From Isochrysis galbana (lineage: Eukaryota > Haptophyta > Isochrysidales > Isochrysidaceae): DNA of 64,000 nucleotides. The translations under genes and the position numbers were made by a program. Of this stretch, positions 1 through 10,228 are shown one piece after another (within the stretch, counting starts at the first letter, position 1; each line of letters opens with the position of its first letter). The notes under the pieces were generated by a model that saw nothing but the letters and a program-made list of their open reading frames with translations, did not search any database and had not been told where the DNA came from. The stretch is taken from NCBI GenBank assembly GCA_018136815.1, contig CM030943.1, positions 297,375 through 361,374 of the forward strand, in the 5' to 3' direction.

Positions 1-284
1 TCAACCGCTAGGTAGGAGTAGGCCCAGTTCTCCCGTCTCGTCGAGGTATGCCCTCGTAAGTTGTAATTAATAAGAAGAAGAAGTGTGTGGCCTCGCTGAT
101 CGGTCTTTGTGGTACGAAGCCTACTTGGTTTCCGGAGATTATGTTCCCTACAACCTTGCCGAGTCTGTTCGTAAGTATTTTAGCTAGTATTTTGTAGTCG
201 CTTTGTCTTTGTAATAGTAGTAGTAGCGTGATCGGCCTGTAGTTTCGGGGGTCGCGGGCGTCCCCTTTTTTGTATAGTAGTATT
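1..284 (-). mobile_element. LINE reverse transcriptase fragment, 3' part of a split copy
   Basis: Read on the minus strand, this encodes the N-terminal part of a non-LTR reverse transcriptase, including the blocks RDPRNYRPITLL, DYKILAKILTNRL and GFVPQRPI. The same blocks occur in the longer copy at 4431-5822. The frame carries a small in-frame expansion (extra leucines from a tag/tagtag repeat) and breaks near base 60, so the copy is dead. It is separated from its upstream part (847-1200) by a foreign insert at 285-846. The family assignment rests on the RT motifs. Confidence 0.85.
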
Positions 285-846
285 GTGGCATTGTGGCTCG
301 AGGAGTGGACTGGCTGTGGCTGTGTGTGTGGAGTGAGACTCAAAGGGATGTCGTGACCAAGTATGGGGCACACCAGCAGGGACACCCAGGCTCACAGAGG
401 GCTGAGCACGGGGGGCACTGGGGCCGGAGGGAGGCGAGGCACCGGGGGGAACACCGCCAGCACGAACATGGGGCGACGTGGGGCGAGACAGCTCGCCCAG
501 AGCCCCTGGGAGTGTGGCCATGGGCGGGGCGACTCTCGGGAACTCTGGACGAAGACAAGAGAAAGAGCGGGAAACACACGGGACACGGGGACACGGGGGG
601 AGCGCTAACAACTAACAAGGAAACAAAGGGCGCGCACACACAAGAAAACGAGGGAGGGGGATCGAGCATGATCAACCCCGACCTAACACACTTGGGAAGA
701 GAGGAGGGGGCGGTTCGGGGAATCCCGATCGGACGGAGGGGACGCGGACGAAGCGAAACCAAAACTCGCAAAGGGGGGAAACCAAGGGAGAGAGGCTCCC
801 TAGGGGAAACCTAAGTAAGGGCGGCTCTCCCCCCCTAACCGCGACA
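285..846. mobile_element. Small insert nested in the LINE, with a short target duplication
   Basis: The LINE sequence stops at AGTATT (279-284) and resumes at the same AGTATT (847-852), matching the uninterrupted copy near 5380. About 562 bp of unrelated GC-rich sequence lies between. If the duplication is 5 bp, the insert begins TGTGGCATTGTGG and ends with the reverse complement of TGTCGCGGTTAGG, which agree at 9 of 13 positions. That suggests imperfect terminal inverted repeats of a non-autonomous DNA transposon. Both strands are open for long stretches, but the frames show no recognisable protein. Confidence 0.6.
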
Positions 847-1200
847 AGTATTATGTCCCCTTCTCTCATAGTGAACGAGAGCGTCCCCTTCTCTAGTGCT
901 TGCTTATATAGCTTCGTTAAGATAGTTGCGACTAGGGTTAGAGTTGCGTGGGTTTTGTATAATACGAATACCTCCGCCGGTATGCGGTCTGCCGTATGCG
1001 TCGGGCCCCGCGCCCGCGCTTTTTCCACGGCTTATGCTCTGGATTGCTTGTGTGGTTTCTTCTATGGTGATGCGCCCTTTTAGACGGCATCTATCAAGGT
1101 CGGCAATGGGGCCGGTCGGACAGTGTGGCTCCCAGTTCTGGTTCCGGCAGCGGCGTTATTGTTATTGGTTATTGGGGAGTACAGCCACGAGCAGTAGTAT
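847..1200 (-). mobile_element. LINE reverse transcriptase fragment, 5' part of the split copy
   Basis: On the minus strand this aligns with the region before the RT palm of the copy at 4431-5822. Visible are the segment ending MREGDIIL and, upstream, degraded forms of the GPDALPAEFYKSF block. Many substitutions and indels break the frame. It belongs with 1-284 as one LINE copy interrupted by the 285-846 insert. Confidence 0.75.
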
Positions 1201-1640
1201 ATACTAGTAGTATCTCCTGAATTCATATAGGAAGGGGAAAGGGCGTGGCTTCTAGAATGAGTCCTATAGCCGCGAGCGAGGCGAGAATGTTAAAAGGTTT
1301 GTTTTCCCGCTAGCCAACAAGATGCTCTACAACTCTACTACTCTACTACTCTACAATCAATTGTTCGTAGTAGTAGAGTAATAGAACCATTCGCCCTGAG
1401 ACAGGGCAAATGGTAGGTATTAATAGAATAATCGATCGGATCGATCGATCGCCCCCCCCCCCCCCGCTTTTCGTCCCTCCCTCCCTCCCCCCTCCCTCCC
1501 TCCCTCCCTCCCCCCTCCCTCTCTCCCTCCCTCCCCCCCTTCCTCCCTCCCTCCCTCCCTCCCTCCCCTCCCTCCCTCCCTCCCTCCCCCCCCTCCCTCC
1601 CTCCCTCCCTCCCTCCCCCCCCCCCGCCCCGCTCTTCCAC
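1201..1640. repeat. AT-rich spacer followed by a long CCCT-type pyrimidine tract
   Basis: Bases 1201-1450 contain no gene I can see; a short stretch near 1270-1300 resembles the AATATTAAAAGG end shared by the repeats of this window. From about 1451 to 1634 one strand is almost purely C and T in CCCTC-type repeats, ending about 15 bases before the start codon of the ketopantoate reductase gene. It probably forms part of that gene's promoter or 5' untranslated region. Confidence 0.8.
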
Positions 1641-1648
1641 AGAGAGCG

Positions 1649-2907
1649 ATGGGAGCAGCGGCCGACAGCTCGTTCGACTTTGTCGTGCTTGGCGCTGGCA
1701 GCGTTGGCGCCTTTGTGGGCTGCGCGCTGGACAAGGCAGGGCACAGGGTGGCATTCCTCGTCCGCAGAGGTGATCACGCGGGCAAGTTGTCTCAGTTCGG
1801 CCTCTCAGCATCGTGCTCTGCAGACCCGGCCTTCTCGCATCGAATCCCACCCTCGCGGATCGCGGTTGGCACCGATCCACAGGTGCTGCAGCGGTGCACG
1901 TACATCCTCGTGTGCACAAAGCGCGTCTCGAATGATCACGTCGCGCGCCTCCTCCTCGATTCGAACACTACGGCGACGACAATACTCCTGCAGAACGGAA
2001 TGGGCGCAGCCATCGATGTGATCCACGCAGCTGGCGCTGCAGGTGGCAGGTTGCCAACCCTTGTTGATAGCGTTGTTGACCTAAGCTCGACATTTGATGA
2101 GGAACGTTGTCATGTGGCTTTAGAAGAGAGTCTGGACACGGCGCTCATCCTGCTTGATGGTGCATGCGCAGCCAGCGAGAAGCTGGCTGACGTCATGTCG
2201 TCTACCTCGTTGATCGTACGTGCTTGTGCACCGCTGAGCGATTTCCAAGCGGGAAAGCTTCTAGTGAACATGTCCAATGCAGTCAATGCACTTAGTGGCC
2301 TCTCGATATTAGACATGTTCCTTGGCGATTCTGGCTACCGGAACGTGTTAGCGGAATCCATCTCTGAGGCTCAGCAAGTGTTTCGTGCTGGAGGCATCAC
2401 ACCCCACGCGCCTAACCCTCGCAACGAACTGCAAGTGCGATTTTTCCCTACTATCTTGCGTTTGCCAACATGCGCCTTCTCACTGGTGGCGAGACGAAAG
2501 CTGCGTGGAAAGGCGGATGCCAAGACATCCATGAGCCAGGACCTCGACCTCAGGTATGGCAATAGGGTGTTTCGAGACGGTAGCGCGATCATGGTGCATG
2601 CATGGGCCATGGTCATTTGTCCCTCGTGTGAGCTCGCTTTTGCGAAATATTGCGCCATTGATCTCGTGTGGATAAAATTTGGCGTTGGATGATCCCGGCC
2701 TCACCTACCCGTTGCAGGCGCTGTCCGACGGAGGTGGCGTACCTTAACGGCAAAATCGTTCGTCTCGGGCGCGCTCACGCCATCCAGACCCCGGTGAACG
2801 AGAAGCTGCTCAACTTGGTGCAGGAGGTGGAAGAGCAACGCCTTGGGAGAAGCCGGAAGGTCATGACGGCGTCGGAGTTGCTTGTAGCTGTGGGGATGTC
2901 TGGGTGA
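1649..2907 (+). CDS. Ketopantoate reductase-like protein (2-dehydropantoate 2-reductase family), two exons
   Basis: Exons 1649-2553 and 2718-2907 join across a 164-bp GT-AG intron (CAG|GTATGG ... TTGCAG|GCG), giving 364 residues. The family reduces ketopantoate to pantoate with NADPH in pantothenate and CoA synthesis. Visible are the N-terminal Rossmann loop GAGSVG (about residues 15-20), a helix with the expected lysine and asparagine (AGKLLVN, NAVNAL), the KTSM..DL block near residue 296 and, across the splice, PTEVAYLNG with the expected glutamate. The C-terminal TPVNEKLL motif is typical. Without the intron the frame would run into a stop at 2692 and lose the C-terminal block, which supports the splice. 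Related dehydrogenases share the fold, so the substrate is inferred. Confidence 0.9.
2554..2717 (+). other. Spliceosomal intron of the ketopantoate reductase-like gene
   Basis: GT at 2554 and AG at 2716-2717; removal joins the phase-2 codon AG|G and restores the conserved C-terminal block of the family. Confidence 0.85.
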
Positions 2908-3150
2908 AGAAATGTTGCTCAGGGTGGGGCGGGATGAAGTGTGGGTTGCACCGGTGCATTCCCAAAAGAGAATTGACGGCTTATTATTGGGCTCGATTTG
3001 GGAGCGATCAAAGTGCTACCATGCGCGAGCATCTACTTTGTGGCCTCAAAAAAAAACTTCATAATATTCTTACCGCACTCGCGGCGCATGGAACCACTAC
3101 TTACCAAAAAACATCGGAAGATTCTGGACTACACACCTACTAGTTCAAAA
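2908..3150. repeat. Spacer with LINE-type terminal pieces
   Basis: After the gene's stop there is a short anonymous stretch. From about 3045 the sequence TAATATTCTTACCGCACTCG matches the start of the element at 42439. Bases 3100-3145 hold, on the minus strand, the LINE 3' terminal block TAGTCCAGAATCTTC that is also seen near 43580 and 61360. Confidence 0.6.
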
Positions 3151-3430
3151 ACAAATCTTTTTATATTCTGGCCTCGCGCGTGGCTATAGGGATCACTACT
3201 GTAGCCACGCCCAGATCCCTTCCCTCCCTCACTTCTCACTTCCCGCCTTGCGGCAACTCCCCTCGTTGTCTACGTAGGGGCTCAGGTTGCGGGGGGGGGC
3301 TGGGTTGGGCGGGGTGCACCTGCCCCCAGCGGTATGTTCTCGTCCTCCTCATGTGCCGCTGGGTGGCCCGTCTCTTTTTTGGTGTGACGCGGGTGCCTCG
3401 GTGTTAGTGGGTTACCCCTTCGCTCGTGGC
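3150..3430 (+). repeat. Repeat family B end module, copy 1
   Basis: Shares an ordered set of blocks with 25083-25380, 28438-28690 and (inverted) 29570-29712: a TATATTCTGGCCTCGC-type start, GTAGCCACGCCC, CTTGCGGCAACTCCCCTCG and a TAGGGGC box. At 29.4 kb the module lies upstream of reverse transcriptase coding sequence on the same strand, so I read it as a LINE 5' untranslated region. Confidence 0.65.
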
Positions 3431-4430
3431 GGTCCTACGTCCTACGTCCTACGTGCTACGTGAGCGGGTTGTTCGGAGAGGGAATTGCGCCTCATCTTCA
3501 GGCGAGTCTCTCGGCGAGGCCAAGCGCTTTCGCCACGAAGCTGAGGTTTGTACTCATCTTTAGTCTTTGTCTAACTTTTTCAACTACTTTCTTTTATAAG
3601 TGGGGGTCAATGGGGAGGTCGACACCCGATGCGACGATGCGACAGGCGGGCACCGCGAAAGCGCGGCGTCAGACGAAGAACGACTCAAGAGGCGGGTAGT
3701 TTGCGCCAGAACTCTTTGATTAGGGACAGGCCAGAGTTTCGTTTGAGACCTGCCCAAATTTCGTTCGATATTTCGCCAATATTTCGCGTTTCCCCACCCA
3801 AATTTCGACAATATTTCGTGGTGAACATGTGGAGTTGCGCTCACGTGTACACGTGTACTCGTGTACTTACGCCGATCGACGATCGACGATACGCTGCATG
3901 CTATATATATCTAGTGTTAACTATTATAATCAATATGAAGTGTTAGTGTTTATGTTGAGTTTAAGTATTAATTAAGATGTGAGATATCTATTATCTATTA
4001 ATTATAACTACATACATTACTCTGATTCAGTAATTTACGCTCTGATAACCAAACTACAAGACTACAAGCCACGAGTCAGACCTCACTTGTCATCATTCAG
4101 CACGTGTCACGTTGGTGGTACCAGAGCATCAATGCTCAATGCGCACACTGGAGCTGATCGGACAACGAATTCGAATTCATTCGCACGCCTCCAAGCATGC
4201 ACTTCAATAACAAAAACACGCGCTCACACGACGCGGAAGTTAGGAGACAAAGCAAAAGAAATACGGGCACCTCGCGACCAAGCTGGAAGCTGAGAGTGGT
4301 TTGCCCTCCACTAGCCACCAACTCCAACTCATAATGGAGGATACGTGAAAAGCTGCGGTTTTGTCGCGCGTCACGCGTCGGGAATTTCGCGCCAGTCATT
4401 CCCGACCCCCCCCCCCAAATAGTAGTATAT
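3431..4430. repeat. AT-rich stretch flanked by ATTTCG-rich segments
   Basis: No gene seen. Bases 3725-3815 contain many ATTTCG/AATATTTCG words. A similar ATTTCG-rich block lies at about 4490-4585 in inverted orientation, beginning after GGCCAGG in one and GGCCAGA in the other. The roughly 680 bases between them are clearly more AT-rich than the surroundings. They may be the ends of one element, but I cannot define exact termini. Confidence 0.4.
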
Positions 4431-5822
4431 TTATTGCCCATCGACCCCCGTCCCCCCCTTGGTATTGTGTCCATGTCCCTTAGACGGCCCCAAATTTCGC
4501 GAAATTTCGAACGAAATCGACGCTCGGAAAATGAGCCCAAATTTCGAAAAAAATTTCCGAAATCCTGGCCCGTCCCTATCTTTGATGGCTTGGGGTCCCC
4601 CTAGGGGGACTCCCAAGATGGTTGCGCATTCGCTCCATTTCAGCCATTTGTATCTTTGGAAGCTCGCGGGCGGGCGTTTTCCCTTCTGGGAGCCCATCCT
4701 CAGTCCCTCAAACTTTTGGTCATTGGGTTTGCCACACGAGGCCGCCGCGTATCTTTCTACCCATCTGAGGGAACGCGCCAGGCTGTTGTAGTCCGCTGCT
4801 AGGAGTTGTGTATCGTCCGCGAACTGGCTTATCTTGAGTTCGGCCCCGTTCACTACGATGCCTTCTGTGTCGTCGTCCTCGTTTATCACTCTGGTGAGGG
4901 CTTCCGCCGTCAGGAGGAAGGCCAACGGGGAGAGCGGGCATCCTTGAGGGACGCCGCTCGCTACGTTGAACGGGAAGCTTCTTCCCCCGTTCGCTTTGAT
5001 GTATCGGATAGGTTTGGCCTCGGAGTTCGTGAGGGCCTTCGCATATTTTCTGAAGTTCCCTCCGAATTTTAGCTTTTCGAGGACCAGGTGGTAGAACTCC
5101 CAATTGACTCTGTCGAAGGTCTTTTCCCAGTCAAGCGCAAGGAGGAGTCCTGGCTCTCCCGTTTCGTCTAGGTATGCGTTCGTCAGCTGTAACAGGTGGG
5201 TGGCTTCGCCAATTAACCGTTGCGGGACGAAGCCCAGTTGGTCCTTTGAGATTATATTCCCGATTACCTTTTTTAATCTGTTCGTAAGCACTTTGGCTAA
5301 TATCTTATAGTCGCTTTGCAGGAGCGTGATAGGTCTATAGTTTCTAGGGTCGCGTGTGTCTCCCTTTTTGTAGAGAAGTATTATGTCTCCTTCTCTCATG
5401 GATACGTTTAGGTGCCCCTGCTCGAGTGCTAGGTTTAGCATCCTTAGGAAGTCATGTTTCACTAGGTCTGTGAAACTTTTATAGAACTCCGCCGGTAGCG
5501 CGTCCGGCCCCGCGCTTTTGCCGCTCCCTATCTGTGTGATGGCGTCCGTTAGTTCCTCCATCGTTATCCTCCCTTCTATGGCCTCGCTGTCGTGTTTGTT
5601 CATTGGGCGTGGGGGGGCTGTGCCTGATCTGCTTAGAATCGCTCTGCCGAGGGCAGCGGCGGTGAGAATGAGAGGCCCGGTGGGACATGGCTGTGAGGGG
5701 TGAAAATGGGGGTTTCTCTTCCATGGCCGGACCCCGTCCGGTACGGCGGTAGTGACGCGGTCGGGAGGGGGAGGGGCTCGGTAGCGCGGATGCAACAGTG
5801 GCGAGACCGGAGTCGCACGCAC
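4431..5822 (-). mobile_element. LINE ORF2 remnant with reverse transcriptase domain
   Basis: A 463-codon open frame on the minus strand encodes most of a non-LTR reverse transcriptase. The recognisable part starts near 5603 (MNKHDSEAIEG) and shows GKSAGPDALPAEFY, RDPRNYRPITLL, a DWEKTFDRVNW block (first catalytic aspartate), SGVPQGCPLSPLAF and the catalytic SQFADD motif (FADD in place of YADD). The last 50 or so residues come from the ATTTCG-rich block at 4490-4585 and do not look like LINE sequence, and no C-terminal domain follows. The endonuclease half is missing upstream. The palm is intact, but the copy as a whole is truncated at both ends. Confidence 0.9.
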
Positions 5823-5879
5823 CTACTCGGCCTCGGAGGGTGGATGTGGTCGCTTCGAAGTGCGACTGGTTCATGGGGA

Positions 5880-6372
5880 ATGGGGGGGCGCCCTCGGCGG
5901 CGGGCCCTGTGGAGCTGTGGAGAGGAGAGTCGCGAGCTGGCTGCCCGAGCGCATCGAGTTGGAGGAGTACATCCTCCGCGTTTGCGAGTGTGGTGACACA
6001 GAAGGCACGGGCGCCGCGCTCACACCCCAGACCATCATTGACGATGACGATGAAACTCGCCGGCCGGCAGGCTATTCCCTTGAAGGGCCCGATGATACCG
6101 AGGGGGTCAGCAGCAACGGCAAGGAGGACGACCTCCTCGCCGTCGTCGCTTTCGGCGGATGAGCTCTCGAGGAGCTCATCCCACTGTCGATCCTCGTCCG
6201 CTGCGATTCCTAGCGCGAGCGCCAGTTCCAGTTCGGCGTCCTCCAGCTCCCGCGCCGTGAAGGGGCGGGTTGGCATCGCCGCACGCTGTCGCAACACACG
6301 CGGGAACCCAGGGAGAGGTCGGGAAGAGAGCGGGGACGTCGGTTCACCACACTCACTGTAACAACGAGACAA
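5880..6372 (-). CDS. Hypothetical protein fragment upstream of the LINE
   Basis: An open minus-strand frame with a candidate ATG at 6276 encodes MPTRPFTARELEDAELELALA followed by an acidic serine-rich stretch and a hydrophobic segment around VVLLAVAADPLGIIG. It then runs into LINE sequence near 5880 in a frame the LINE does not use. It has no family I recognise. It could be a host exon truncated by the LINE insertion, or the N-terminus of another mobile-element protein. Coding is plausible from the composition only. Confidence 0.3.
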
Positions 6373-7394
6373 CTTGTATTCTGGTAGACGGCAGCCATTG
6401 GAAAGTCATCAGAAAAACGTGAACAGGAAATTACAGGGATAGAGCAGAAACATAGAGGAAGGGATGTGGTCTCGCCATAGATCGAGCGACGGTCCAGAAC
6501 AGCGAAATTGGAGCGGGGCGCAGTGAAACCCGTCGCGGTCCGCAGGTCTTTTGTAGAAGTTGGCTTTCCACGGGTTTCACCGCGACTCGAGCAAGTGAAA
6601 CCACAACAGTGAAACCCAAGTGGAACCCCCGCAAAAAACCTCTGATGGCTCATATCGAGTCCGTCCCATGTGTGACGGAACGCGACCTCCCCCATTTCGA
6701 TTCGTTTGATCTCGTCCACTCCGTGTCCTTCCCTCTCCCCCGGCTGCGCTCGCTCTCTCCCTCTCTCCCTCAGTGCAGTGAGTGAGTAGCTAGCTCGTCC
6801 GCCGCGTAGTGTACTTCCTACTCCATGGGGGAAAGAAAGGGCCGGCGGCCGTCGCAGGGGCACAAGGAGAGGGGCAGCGGGGGCGGGGGCGGGGGGGGGG
6901 GGGGGGGGGGGGGCGCTTTCGGTCTCACGTTTGAACACACTCCAACTGTCCCTCTCAAACCGCTCCCCCCCCTCTCCTCTTCCTCCCTCTCGCCTCTCTC
7001 TGCATCCCTTTCACTCTCTGTCTGCCCTCTCTTCTTTTACAACACATTCCCAATCCCTGTCCTCTTCCTCTTCTTCTCTTCCCCCCCTCTTCCTCTTGTT
7101 GTTTGTTCCCTCTCCCTATTGAGGAAGACGCCTCTCTTCCTCTAAAGAATCGGAGAAGAGGGGAGGGAGGGGGGGCCAGCCAGCAGCGGGCGCGCCGTCC
7201 AACACCCCCCCCCCGCCCCTTCCACATCTCTCTCTTTCTCAGAGAAAGAGGAGAGTGCCGGGAGGGGAGTGCCGGCTGGCGAGGAGCCGTGGGGAGGGAA
7301 GCAGAGAGGGGGAGAAGCAGGGAAAGGGCGGGGGTTCAGCGGGAGTTGGGCCAAACCGGCGCTGTGAGAGGGTGCGGGGCACACGCGAGTGGGC
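6373..7394. other. Spacer with G run and pyrimidine-rich promoter region
   Basis: No convincing gene. A run of about 24 G lies near 6888-6913, followed by a CT-rich stretch (6955-7100) and a purine-rich stretch (7140-7350) leading into the next gene. This is probably its upstream region. Confidence 0.5.
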
Positions 7395-8054
7395 ATGCCC
7401 CCCTCCGATCGCTCAGCGCGCTCGCCCGCCCGCCGACCGGCCGCACACGCAAATGGACGGCCGGCGCTCTCACCCGCCCGTGCGCGGCCACGCCCACCCA
7501 AGGCGCCGCCGAGCGATGCGCGCAAGAGCCTCGGCTCGGAGCTGGATGCGGCTGCGAGCGTGGTCGACGCAGGCGACGAGGAGCCACTCAGCACAGATGA
7601 CAGCACGCACATGGACGAGACCACTCAGGTGGACGAGGGTGTCTCCGAGGGAGAGCCCCCTCTAGACGTTCCCCAAGCGCCGCAAATGGTCGAGGCCGCA
7701 GTGCCGCCAGGTGTGCACGCTGTTGAGACAGCAAAGGAGCCGACGGGTACTGCCGCAAGCCGCCTCATTCTCTTTGCAGCCTTGATGATGCTCTTTGCCT
7801 ATGCGTTGCAGCCCTACGCGCTCAAGTCGCCAGACGTGGGCGTCGTCGAAGCTTCAAAGATTCTCAAGCGGAGCAAATTGGCTGACATTACCAAAACGCC
7901 ATCGATGCCCATGCCATCGCCATCACTGCTGCCGCCCTCCTCACACAGCTGGAGCTCATTGTTCGCGGCCCCACCGCCTTCGCAAAAGGCGCCAGACTCG
8001 AGGATAACAAAGATTGTGAAGCCCTTCCAGAGATTAGTTCGGAAAAACAAGTGA
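7395..8054 (+). CDS. Hypothetical single-span membrane protein, 219 residues
   Basis: The first ATG in the frame is at 7395. The N-terminal 45 residues are rich in arginine, proline and alanine (APPSDARKSLGSELDAAASV marks the end of this part). An acidic region with many aspartate and threonine residues follows. One hydrophobic segment around residues 121-142 (SRLILFAALMMLFAYALQPY) is flanked by an acidic N-terminal side and a basic C-terminal tail ending RLVRKNK. This layout fits a single-pass membrane protein with a basic C-terminus. I recognise no family. The basic N-terminus could also be a targeting peptide, which I cannot test. Confidence 0.55.
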   Translation: MPPSDRSARSPARRPAAHANGRPALSPARARPRPPKAPPSDARKSLGSELDAAASVVDAGDEEPLSTDDSTHMDETTQVDEGVSEGEPPLDVPQAPQMVEAAVPPGVHAVETAKEPTGTAASRLILFAALMMLFAYALQPYALKSPDVGVVEASKILKRSKLADITKTPSMPMPSPSLLPPSSHSWSSLFAAPPPSQKAPDSRITKIVKPFQRLVRKNK

Positions 8055-9470
8055 GAACACTTCAAAACATCATCACGGGAGCTGCTCTATGCTTGTGGAC
8101 TTAATGCTAAATACTTGTTCGCTCCTCGCCATGGACGACGGCCAGCTGCTGGCCAGATTTATCTCTGCGTCATTGCAGCATTCAACACCCGTTTTCGTCG
8201 GCACTTGCGCCAATTGCTCCAATAGGATATGCGTGCTCGCCAGAAGCGGAGCTTGCGCGAAGGAGCGTAAGAATGAACGCTTTGAGCTGTGGCGGATGGC
8301 AAGCCTGCCTCTCAGACCGCGATGCAAATTAATGTTCTTTGCCTCACACTCATCAAACTCGGCGAGAACATTTGCCGCATGCAAAAGCCGCACAAGTCTA
8401 CTCAGAATTGTGGTGCGGCCAAGAATATACTGGGCGGATCCGGCGGGCTCCCGGATCAAGCAAAGCGACGGCTACAAGAATGAAAAATGCGCAGGAAGTG
8501 TGATGCTGATGAAGGGTCGTGGCTGATGCCCAAAAAAAGAAAAATGTGTGTACACTGTGCTTTTGCGCTGTGCTTGTTCGTGTTGAGACCATGCGTGATG
8601 CATGTCCAGAGGTGCTTGCTTCATCTTGCTCTGTGCCATTGAGATCTTGCGCCATGCACATGCAGAGGTGTTTGCTTCAACTTGCTCGGTGCCTGTGACG
8701 ATGCACTGATATGTGGGCTCGGCCATGGCTGCGCTTACGTGGCGAGCGACTGCCATCACCAACCAATGGATCATCCGCCGGCCCATGTCACTATTGCGTC
8801 GAGCCGCGCGCCACTCCTAGTGCTCCTTGGCGCATCGGCGCGTAAGAGCCTCCTGCCTACGTCCGAGCAAGAACAGCGGCACATGATGTGAGCCTCCCGT
8901 TCAGCTGCCGCATTGCAATGCGAGATTTCTACGTTTGCGTTGTGTCGCCACAACGACCTTTCTCTTTTTGTGGCGCCTGCGGTAAACTTGGCCTCTGGCT
9001 TGGCAGCAAGTTGATAGATGGCCGTCTGTGCTCCTTGCATGCACTAGCTAGAGCTAGAGGCTAGAGCGCACTAGAGCTTGCGGCTTGTGCAATTGCTATT
9101 GGCTATGAGCCTGTTGAGTGCGACCCATGCAGAATGCAGCCGTGCGTAGGGCCCTACCGTAGGGCGCCCTCATACCTCAGCTACAACGCACTGTGTGGCG
9201 TGCGGCCGCTACTAACTACTACACCAACCTCAGCCTACGCCTACGCGCACTGAGAAGCGAGGATGTGCGGTGTGCACTTCGACGAACTTCGACTTCGATT
9301 ACTTGCAATTATAATTTTAATTTTTAACAATTTTTTATGGGTCGCGGCGCGGCAAAGGAACGGGACTAGCGCTCACTCAAGACAGGACACCCTGCCGCGG
9401 CAAGCGCAAGCACCCTTCCCCCCTTATGCCACCCAGCTCTTCACTAGCTTTCTACCTGCGCTAGCTGGCC
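8055..9470. other. Intergenic stretch without a convincing gene
   Basis: Both strands stay open for about 130-145 codons at 8073-8526, but neither product resembles a known protein and the two frames shadow each other. A 38-bp unit is imperfectly duplicated at 8600 and 8656. A CTAGAG-rich patch lies near 9045-9075. Confidence 0.5.
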
Positions 9471-10228
9471 AACTAAGTTTATACTTGGTTCACTCATGGC
9501 GGGGCACGAGCCCCCCTCTCTCTCCACTCCTCCCCTGCCATGGGGGAAGAACCACCCGCTCTCCTGGCACGCCTGATGGCCTGCCAGGAGCACACTGCCC
9601 TGCTGACCCATCCCTCTCCCCACAGGCACGCCTGATTCGCCCGCCCTGGCCTGTCGTGGCCTGCCCATTCCTCTGACCAGCCCCTCCTCCCCCTGGGCCC
9701 CCCTGTTCAGGACCCCCCAGCCAGCTCCAGTCGACCCGCAGGGGCTCGGAGCGCCAGCGAGGGAGAGGAAGGAGGGGCCAGGGCCATGCCCCAGCCTCAC
9801 CTGCCCCCTGAGCTGTGCTCCCAGGCCCTGCAGGCCATCTGGGGACCTGAGCGAGGGGCCGCAGGCGCGCGCCATGGGCCCCCGCCGCAGGGAAGAGAGG
9901 AGGAAAAGGGAAGAGGGAGGGGAGGGGGGAGCGGCAGCTCTCCCCTCCGGTGTTTACGTGTCTTCTAGACCAAGTTGGGTAAGAGAAGACGGGGGCGCCA
10001 GAGCCAGAAGGGAAGGGCCGCGGCTCGCCGCGGCCACTCGCTCGGGCGAGGGAGATTAGCGCTCTAGGCCCCTAAACTCACGAGTGCCCCCCCCCCCTGC
10101 GTTGCTTTTACCCGAAAGGGGTTTTCCCCCAGCGTGGCCTCGAGGAGAGGGTGTGCTGGGGTGCGTAGGGCCGGTGCTTGCACTGGGGGGAGGACAAATA
10201 TCGAGGGGAGGGGGCAATGCCCCCGTCG
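9471..10228 (-). mobile_element. Family A short element, copy 1 (about 760 bp)
   Basis: Nearly the whole segment is repeated at 35169-35940, including a GGACCCCCCAGCCAGCTCC block, CCAGCCTCACCTGCCCCCTG, GTAAGAGAAGACGGGGGC and ACCCGAAAGGGGTTTTCCC. One end carries the hairpin ACTAAGT-TTAT-ACTTGGT at 9472-9489. The other end joins transposase coding sequence near 10230. No protein is convincing: long open frames exist, but the frame shifts between copies, as expected of GC-rich noncoding DNA. Confidence 0.75.
9472..9489 (+). other. Terminal hairpin of family A copy 1
   Basis: Stem ACTAAGT / ACTTGGT (7 pairs, one G-T) with loop TTAT. See the finding on covarying hairpins. Confidence 0.6.

Noticed and set aside
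1338-2021. Long arginine/glycine- or proline/serine-rich frames over the CCCT tract
   Set aside because: They are translations of a simple repeat and overlap the ketopantoate reductase gene in another frame.
7255-7665. Plus-strand arginine-rich frame overlapping the membrane-protein gene
   Set aside because: Composition follows a GC-rich shadow frame; the other frame has a coherent membrane segment.
8073-8526. Opposed 128- and 145-codon frames
   Set aside because: Neither resembles a protein and they shadow one another; no splice-supported extension.
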